Assembly: GCA_031553395.1 (NCBI GenBank)
Contig: JAVBLR010000001.1
Span: forward strand, 1-64,000
Direction: 5' to 3'
DNA: 64,000 nucleotides
Source: WRGA01 sp031553395
Lineage (GTDB): Bacteria > Bacteroidota > Bacteroidia > Bacteroidales > WRGA01
Below, in pieces: positions 59,389 through 64,000 of the stretch (its first letter is position 1; each line of letters starts with the position of its first letter). The position numbers were made by a program, and so were the translations under genes. The notes beneath the pieces are model-generated. The model did not search any database and was not told where the DNA came from. It saw only the letters and a program-made list of their open reading frames with translations.

Positions 59389-60195
59389 TTAGCTTTGTAT
59401 CTTTTTAACTGTTTTTGATAAAATCTGTTCGGCTTCTTTTTTGTATTTTCCGGAAGGGAAATCACCAATATAAATGTAATATTCGTCTACTACTTCCCGG
59501 AAACGCTCTTGTTCCTTATTTCTTACACTATGAAAAGCCTGCTGGTACTTAGACCGTAAAATAAGCATTCGATAATCTTCTTTGTATTTTGAATAAGGAT
59601 AATCGTTAAGAGCATTTTGAGATGTAATAATGCAACTTAAATAATTATTTCCTCCGTAATTTCCTAAGTTATAATACAATTGAGCATTTAATAATGCTTT
59701 TTGTGCTAATTTTTCCTGCAATGCAAAAATTAAATCAAGAACATCCTTCTTACGTTCACTGGATGGATAATATTCGAGAAAATTTTGTAATTCACTTAAT
59801 GCACGATATGTTGTAGATTGGTCTAATTCCGGTTGAGGCGACTCCATATAATACCCGTAACCATTGTAATATCGCGCTAATTCGGTGTATTGCCCTTTAG
59901 GATAAGTATTGTAATAAGTTGAAAAATACTGACTTGCTGTGATATAATCTTTTTGTCCGAAATAGCTTTGTGCCAGGAGGTATAATGATTCTTCAGCCTT
60001 GTCAGTCCCTTTGAAATAAGGAACTAAGGTAGTTAAAATAGTTGCCGAGCGATCATATTTTTTTTCTTCAAAATATTTTTTCGCGTAGCTATACTTGAAT
60101 TCAGGATCTGTTGACTTTAATACATTGTTGTATTGACTGCATGATGCAGCAATTATCATAATAAGGGAAAGATATACAAATGATTTAACTTTCAT
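59389..60195 (-). CDS. bamD: Outer-membrane assembly lipoprotein BamD
   Basis: 268 residues from the ATG at 60195. Lipobox IAASC (Cys about 19), then TPR-like repeats (YAKKYFEEKKYDRSATIL, YLLAQSYFGQKDYITASQYF, YRALSELQNFLEYYP). Part of the BAM complex that inserts outer-membrane barrels. A TAACTTTG element at 60249-60256 is its likely promoter. Confidence 0.92.
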   Translation of the reverse strand: MKVKSFVYLSLIMIIAASCSQYNNVLKSTDPEFKYSYAKKYFEEKKYDRSATILTTLVPYFKGTDKAEESLYLLAQSYFGQKDYITASQYFSTYYNTYPKGQYTELARYYNGYGYYMESPQPELDQSTTYRALSELQNFLEYYPSSERKKDVLDLIFALQEKLAQKALLNAQLYYNLGNYGGNNYLSCIITSQNALNDYPYSKYKEDYRMLILRSKYQQAFHSVRNKEQERFREVVDEYYIYIGDFPSGKYKKEAEQILSKTVKKIQS

Positions 60196-60248
60196 GGGCA
60201 ACTTTTGTTTTTACAACAATGTAGTTTTATTATTCCAAAAATAAGGTG

Positions 60249-60256
60249 CAAAGTTA
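60249..60256 (-). promoter_or_regulatory. -7 element of the bamD-rpoZ operon
   Basis: TAACTTTG followed by C on the minus strand is an exact TAnnTTTG match, 54 bases before the bamD ATG. Confidence 0.55.
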
Positions 60257-60294
60257 GGAAAACACTCTGAATAAATAAAATAAATCAAACATTT

Positions 60295-61311
60295 TTAACA
60301 GCATTTGTTAATACCGATACCTGGCAGTTGAGTTGGAATTACTTTGCCATTTACTATCTGAGATCCTGTAAAACAATCATTTGAAATCAAAAGATTTCCA
60401 TCCAAATCGATAAAATCTGTTAATGAAGCAATTTGAGATGCTGCTGATATAGCACAGGAAGTTTCAGTCATACAACCAAGCATTACCTGCAGATTCATTT
60501 CTTTTGCCTGTTTTATTATTTCTCTTGCTTCATGTAATCCACTGCATTTCATTAATTTAATGTTAATTCCTGAAAAAGCATCTTTTATTTTATCCAAATC
60601 ACTTAATCGCTGGAAAGATTCATCGGCAAAAATAGGAATTGGGCTATGCATTGTAAGCCAAGCAGTATTATCCAACTGATTTACAGGCATTGGCTGTTCC
60701 ACAAACACAACATTTTGTTCATTACACCAGTGTAACATATCCAAAGCTGCGTGCTTATCAGTCCAACCCTGATTTACATCGGCGCAAACCGGTTTGTCAG
60801 TAACTTCCCTTACGGCTTTTATAATTGCTTTATCGGTATCCCGGCCAAGTTTTACTTTTATAAACGGATACTTTGCCGCTTCTATTGTTTTTTCCTTTAT
60901 CAAATTAATACTGTCAATACCAATTGTAAAAGATGTTCCGGGAGAATTTTGAGGATTAAGATTCCACATTTTATAGCAAGGCAATCCATTTATTTTTCCG
61001 GCTAAATCGTGCAATGCAATGTCAATAGATGCCTTAGCAGCCGTATTTTTAGGCGCGATTTCATCCAAATACTGCATAATTTCCGGAATTTGCAACGGCG
61101 AAGAAAAACGATTTAAATCAATTTTGCTTAAAAATTGTATTACCGATTCTTGTGTTTCACCTAGATAGGGTGGGAGAGAAGCTTCCCCATATCCAATTAA
61201 ATCCTTATAATGAATTTCGGTAAGCACTATTGGTGTTGTACTCCGGGAAGACCGGGCTAATGTAAATACGTTTTTAAGTTGCAGTGTATAAGGGTAATAA
61301 TGCAGTTTCAT
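60295..61311 (-). CDS. Dipeptide epimerase (enolase superfamily)
   Basis: 338 residues. Catalytic pair KVK (Lys152, Lys154) in IKVKLGRD, metal ligands Asp178 (CADVNQGW), Glu205 (FVEQP) and Asp230 (FADES), and Lys252 on the other side (IKLMKCSG). This set defines L-Ala-D/L-Glu epimerases and relatives, used to recycle murein peptides. Substrate not provable from sequence. The final residues are NKCC. Confidence 0.9.
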   Translation of the reverse strand: MKLHYYPYTLQLKNVFTLARSSRSTTPIVLTEIHYKDLIGYGEASLPPYLGETQESVIQFLSKIDLNRFSSPLQIPEIMQYLDEIAPKNTAAKASIDIALHDLAGKINGLPCYKMWNLNPQNSPGTSFTIGIDSINLIKEKTIEAAKYPFIKVKLGRDTDKAIIKAVREVTDKPVCADVNQGWTDKHAALDMLHWCNEQNVVFVEQPMPVNQLDNTAWLTMHSPIPIFADESFQRLSDLDKIKDAFSGINIKLMKCSGLHEAREIIKQAKEMNLQVMLGCMTETSCAISAASQIASLTDFIDLDGNLLISNDCFTGSQIVNGKVIPTQLPGIGINKCC

Positions 61312-61321
61312 AAAGAAGGTT

Positions 61322-61405
61322 TAACGTTTTACGTAATAACGTTCTACGCCTTGGTTATATCAGCCACTAACGTAATACGTAGGACGTAAACGTATTACAT
61401 ATTAT
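61322..61405. repeat. ACGTAATAACGTT/AACGTAATACGT inverted repeat
   Basis: Left words AACGTTTTACGTAATAACG (about 61323-61341) face right words AACGTAATACGTAGGACG (about 61369-61386) and AAACGTATTAC (61388-61398). Pairing is imperfect but both arms consist of ACGT-containing words. It fills the gap between mgtC and the epimerase gene. The palindrome at 44825-44853 shares its words. Confidence 0.55.
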
Positions 61406-61411
61406 GTTTTT

Positions 61412-62122
61412 TCAAATTGATTCTAAACTAATGGATAATGCTCCGGTTGTTTCGCGTAATTGTTGAAACAGAAATGGGAGTTTAACTCTTCTGGGAACGG
61501 CAATGATATAATTTACAGTTCCTGTTCGTGTTTCAAAATTTTCGGAAATAGAAACACTGTCTATACGGATTTTATTTTTTTCCAAAAGATCTTCTATTGC
61601 ACTTAAGTTCATGTTGATATGGTCAAAATGAATAAGAAGTTGTTTTCTGGATGTATCTATTAACATCCGACTTTCAATACGTTCGAGGCTAATCAGAATA
61701 AATAATAACAGCGCAGTACCAACAAACGCTAATTTATATATTCCGGCTCCGGCAGCTAACCCAACACCAGCAATCATGAAAATTCCGGCAGCGGTAGTTA
61801 ATCCACGGATACCTCCTCTGTTTTGATAGATAACACCTGCTCCCAAAAAGCCGATTCCGGTAACAACCTGAGCAGCAATACGGGCAGGATCACTCGGCGT
61901 ATAAAGCCGAGAAACATAAATTGAAACAATCATAATTGTAGTCGAAGCGAGGCAAATCAGAGTAAAAGTACGAAATCCGGCAGCATGATTTCTCCATTGC
62001 CGCTCAAAACCAACAATACATCCCAATACAAAACTCAACAACATCCTCCAAATGATGGTGTTGAGTGTTATTTCTTTTGAGTTTATAATTTCAATAAATT
62101 GTGTCCAAGATTGTTCCAGCAT
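61412..62122 (-). CDS. mgtC: MgtC/SapB-family membrane protein
   Basis: 236 residues from the ATG at 62122. Four to five membrane spans in the first 150 residues: LGCIVGFERQWRNHAAGFRTFTLI and VTGIGFLGAGVIYQNRGGIRGLTTAAGIF are the MgtC signature blocks. A C-terminal ACT-like domain (about 155-236) follows. MgtC proteins modulate F-ATPase and magnesium or acid stress survival. The longer frame is rejected because a TATTTTTG promoter element (62169-62176) lies inside it. Confidence 0.9.
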   Translation of the reverse strand: MLEQSWTQFIEIINSKEITLNTIIWRMLLSFVLGCIVGFERQWRNHAAGFRTFTLICLASTTIMIVSIYVSRLYTPSDPARIAAQVVTGIGFLGAGVIYQNRGGIRGLTTAAGIFMIAGVGLAAGAGIYKLAFVGTALLLFILISLERIESRMLIDTSRKQLLIHFDHINMNLSAIEDLLEKNKIRIDSVSISENFETRTGTVNYIIAVPRRVKLPFLFQQLRETTGALSISLESI

Positions 62123-62168
62123 ATAATAAAGTTCAAAAATAATCAAACGGCCATTAAATAAAGAGTAA

Positions 62169-62176
62169 CAAAAATA
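62169..62176 (-). promoter_or_regulatory. Putative -7 element, mgtC
   Basis: TATTTTTG on the minus strand matches TAnnTTTG, 47 bases before the ATG at 62122. Confidence 0.5.
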
Positions 62177-62220
62177 CAAGAAAAGGTGCAGTTTTCAAAA
62201 GTGAATTATAGCAAATTGCA

Positions 62221-63756
62221 TTACAGTTCAACCTGAGCATGATGAGTGTTATCGTTTCTAATTCCATTTAATTGATTTATATGTTCATACAAATCCAAGT
62301 AAATACTGTAAAATCTTTTTTCTTCCGGTGTCATTTTATTGTAGTCGCTTGTAAATTCCTTACTATATGTAATTCCATATCCTATAACTGCAACGATTTT
62401 GAATTTATTTTTCGGTACAAACTCGATTATTTTGGCACTTTTTTGACTTGGATGGCTTAAATCTCCGAGATAATCCATTTCGTCCAATAATATTCTGGTT
62501 TTTTCGAGTGTAATATCAATGGCTTGGACCATCATTGAATTATCCGAAACATCATTCATTGCATATAAATTATCAATTTCGCTTTTACCAGGATTTGTAA
62601 AACAAGCAGCACTATATTCGCAAGTGGCGATGCAGGTTTGCTGTAAGTAAGATGAATCAGGTAATTTTTGGTTGATATCGAATATTATTCCCACTGCTTT
62701 TATCCCGTTCTCCAAGTCTGTAAGCGATAAGTCTTCCTTTGCTACAGTAAAGCCAAGAATATGTTGCTTTAAATCTTGAATTGAAATATATTCATCATCG
62801 CTTCTTGTTAAATCGTATGCATCAATTGCATTTTCGTAATCCATAGCCTGGGGTTTTTCCCTTGGACAACTTCTGTAATTATAAACAACAATTAATATGA
62901 AAAATACTATAACATAATACATACAGCCACCTTTGGATTTCTTCTTAGGTTCTGTATTTGATGTATTTGCAGGATCCGGAAAATCGAAAGATGGCCTTTC
63001 GGTTTTATAATTTGACGGATTATCCGATTTTTCTTTAGATTCTTCACCAATGCTATTTATAAGTTCAAATGTATCGGACGGTATCTTTTTTATCTTCGAT
63101 ACATTTGTAACAATATCTGCAACATTGATATGGTAAGTTTTTTCCGGTTTTGGAACAATTTCAGTAATATCTTGATTTTGCTTCGGATTGTTCTCAATAC
63201 CGGGAGTTATTGGAGTTTGTACTGAATCATTATTTTCAGAAAATGTTAGAAAATCAGTTTTTGCATTATAAATAACATCGTAGAGTTCTTTGTTAAGTCC
63301 TTTCTTCAGGTTGTGATTGCGGTTGTAGGAGGTAATATCAATCTCAGTTCCCTGTACTCGTCGGTACATTTCGGCTGGGATTTTACGTTTTTCGGCAAAA
63401 TATCCTGATTCTTTAGCATAATCATAATAAGGATCATAACCTATCTGTTGATTTGTATAAAATCCGGAGATGTATTTTTGTTCCAAGTCTTCGATTAAAT
63501 CATAATACTCTTCGCCAAATTTTTCTTTTTCATTTTGAGTGGCCTCTTCCGGTGTAAATTGTTTTGAAAAACGTGGATGCATCATCCAATACATCATCAG
63601 CGCTGTCGCTTTTTCCGTCTGTGGATTATCTTTCAGCCATGCAATAATAGAGGCCTTGGGCATTTCTCTACTATATTCATGCATTACAACATAACATGTT
63701 TCGGCTGAAGCATGGTTGAGGTATTCAATTATTAATTGTTCGATTTGTTTTGGCAT
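62221..63756 (-). CDS. Unrecognised single-span membrane protein with DUF4274-like N terminus
   Basis: 511 residues. The N-terminal 65 residues (IIAWLKDNPQTEKATALMMYWM) resemble the DUF4274 repeat (weak). A charged, low-complexity linker (about 185-275) leads to one membrane span (about 277-294, MYYVIVFFILIVVYNY) followed by Cys-Pro-Arg. The last 215 residues (about 295-511) are then periplasmic if the N terminus is inside; they show no domain I know. A two-compartment design suggests signalling or a link between cytoplasm and envelope. No partner gene in the window. Confidence 0.6.
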   Translation of the reverse strand: MPKQIEQLIIEYLNHASAETCYVVMHEYSREMPKASIIAWLKDNPQTEKATALMMYWMMHPRFSKQFTPEEATQNEKEKFGEEYYDLIEDLEQKYISGFYTNQQIGYDPYYDYAKESGYFAEKRKIPAEMYRRVQGTEIDITSYNRNHNLKKGLNKELYDVIYNAKTDFLTFSENNDSVQTPITPGIENNPKQNQDITEIVPKPEKTYHINVADIVTNVSKIKKIPSDTFELINSIGEESKEKSDNPSNYKTERPSFDFPDPANTSNTEPKKKSKGGCMYYVIVFFILIVVYNYRSCPREKPQAMDYENAIDAYDLTRSDDEYISIQDLKQHILGFTVAKEDLSLTDLENGIKAVGIIFDINQKLPDSSYLQQTCIATCEYSAACFTNPGKSEIDNLYAMNDVSDNSMMVQAIDITLEKTRILLDEMDYLGDLSHPSQKSAKIIEFVPKNKFKIVAVIGYGITYSKEFTSDYNKMTPEEKRFYSIYLDLYEHINQLNGIRNDNTHHAQVEL

Positions 63757-64000
63757 GATAAAATTTGAGTGATACTCTTATTATTAAGAAACAATTCGTT
63801 CTGTAATTTTACGTTACAAAATATGTATTGTTTTTATCCGGTATTTTGCATTTTTTATGAATTGCACAAATGTAACAAATTATTCAATTTGAATTTATTT
63901 TCAAAACAACAAGAAATCAGAGAAACGATGAATAAGAAACCTTAAAGGTATTTACTCGGGAAATGTTAAAAGGATTTTATTTTTAAAATAAAAAGATATT
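63757..64000. other. Upstream region at right edge
   Basis: AT-rich, no ORF. TACATTTG on the minus strand at 63867-63874 could be the promoter of the 63756 gene with a leader of about 105 bases. Nothing else is recognised up to the edge. Confidence 0.4.

Noticed and set aside
1..64000. tRNA, rRNA, insertion sequence or prophage
   Set aside because: I looked for GTTC-type T-loops, transposase or integrase motifs and phage structural genes and found none.

Overview
The window is a chromosomal segment of an AT-rich member of the Bacteroidetes, most likely order Bacteroidales. The evidence is the PorT protein of the type IX secretion system, the Bacteroidetes-type TamB/lipoprotein TamL pair, the lineage families DUF4494, DUF4252, DUF4293, DUF5020 and GSCFA, the NrfA-NrfH-ResB-CcsA order, near absence of Shine-Dalgarno sequences, and many -7 elements of the form TAnnTTTG. 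I identify 58 protein genes. I see no rRNA, tRNA, CRISPR array, insertion sequence or prophage.

Layout. 1-5320: an outer-membrane barrel protein, a PAP2 lipid phosphatase and an isolated capsule export pair (BY-kinase/co-polymerase and OPX lipoprotein). 5321-5884: a gene-free leader that ends in a clear MraZ operator. 5885-15708: the front half of the division and cell wall cluster (mraZ, rsmH, ftsL-like, ftsI, murE, mraY, murD, ftsW). It stops after ftsW; murG, murC, ftsQ, ftsA and ftsZ do not follow. 15826-23387: DUF4494, yggS, rlmH, a DUF1593 hydrolase, a LysM/binding-protein fusion and surface proteins. 23624-36749: a minus-strand block with M48 and S41 proteases, folate and nucleotide enzymes, cysS and tamB-tamL. 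37028-44787: an ECF sigma unit, GSCFA/cdd, a glucosaminidase, a RecD-like helicase, and a purine permease beside a Tsx-like channel. 44937-47176: a hemerythrin-fold protein without iron ligands, a LuxR regulator with a degenerate receiver, and a sugar kinase. 47196-51816: dissimilatory nitrite reduction to ammonium (nrfHA, resB, ccsA) diverging from a cupin gene around one palindromic operator. 51922-63756: envelope and housekeeping genes (mlaEF, a 55-residue ferredoxin, porT, dapB-like, rpoZ, bamD, dipeptide epimerase, mgtC) and an unrecognised membrane protein.

Two themes stand out. First, many intergenic gaps hold long, AT-rich inverted repeats whose arms are made of short near-tandem words (GTTATTTGTTATTCG, GGCAAAA, GGTAAAAAGTAAA, AATTAAAAATTAAG and others). 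One of them lies inside the tamL reading frame and encodes both the charged and the hydrophobic part of its lipoprotein signal peptide. Second, the pair at 44937-46218 keeps the architecture of a Bacteroidetes hemerythrin/response-regulator pair but appears to have lost both the metal site and the acidic pocket.

Many genes serve the envelope: peptidoglycan synthesis and turnover (mur/fts genes, epimerase, glucosaminidase), outer-membrane assembly (BamD, TamL/TamB, MlaEF), and type IX secretion (PorT).
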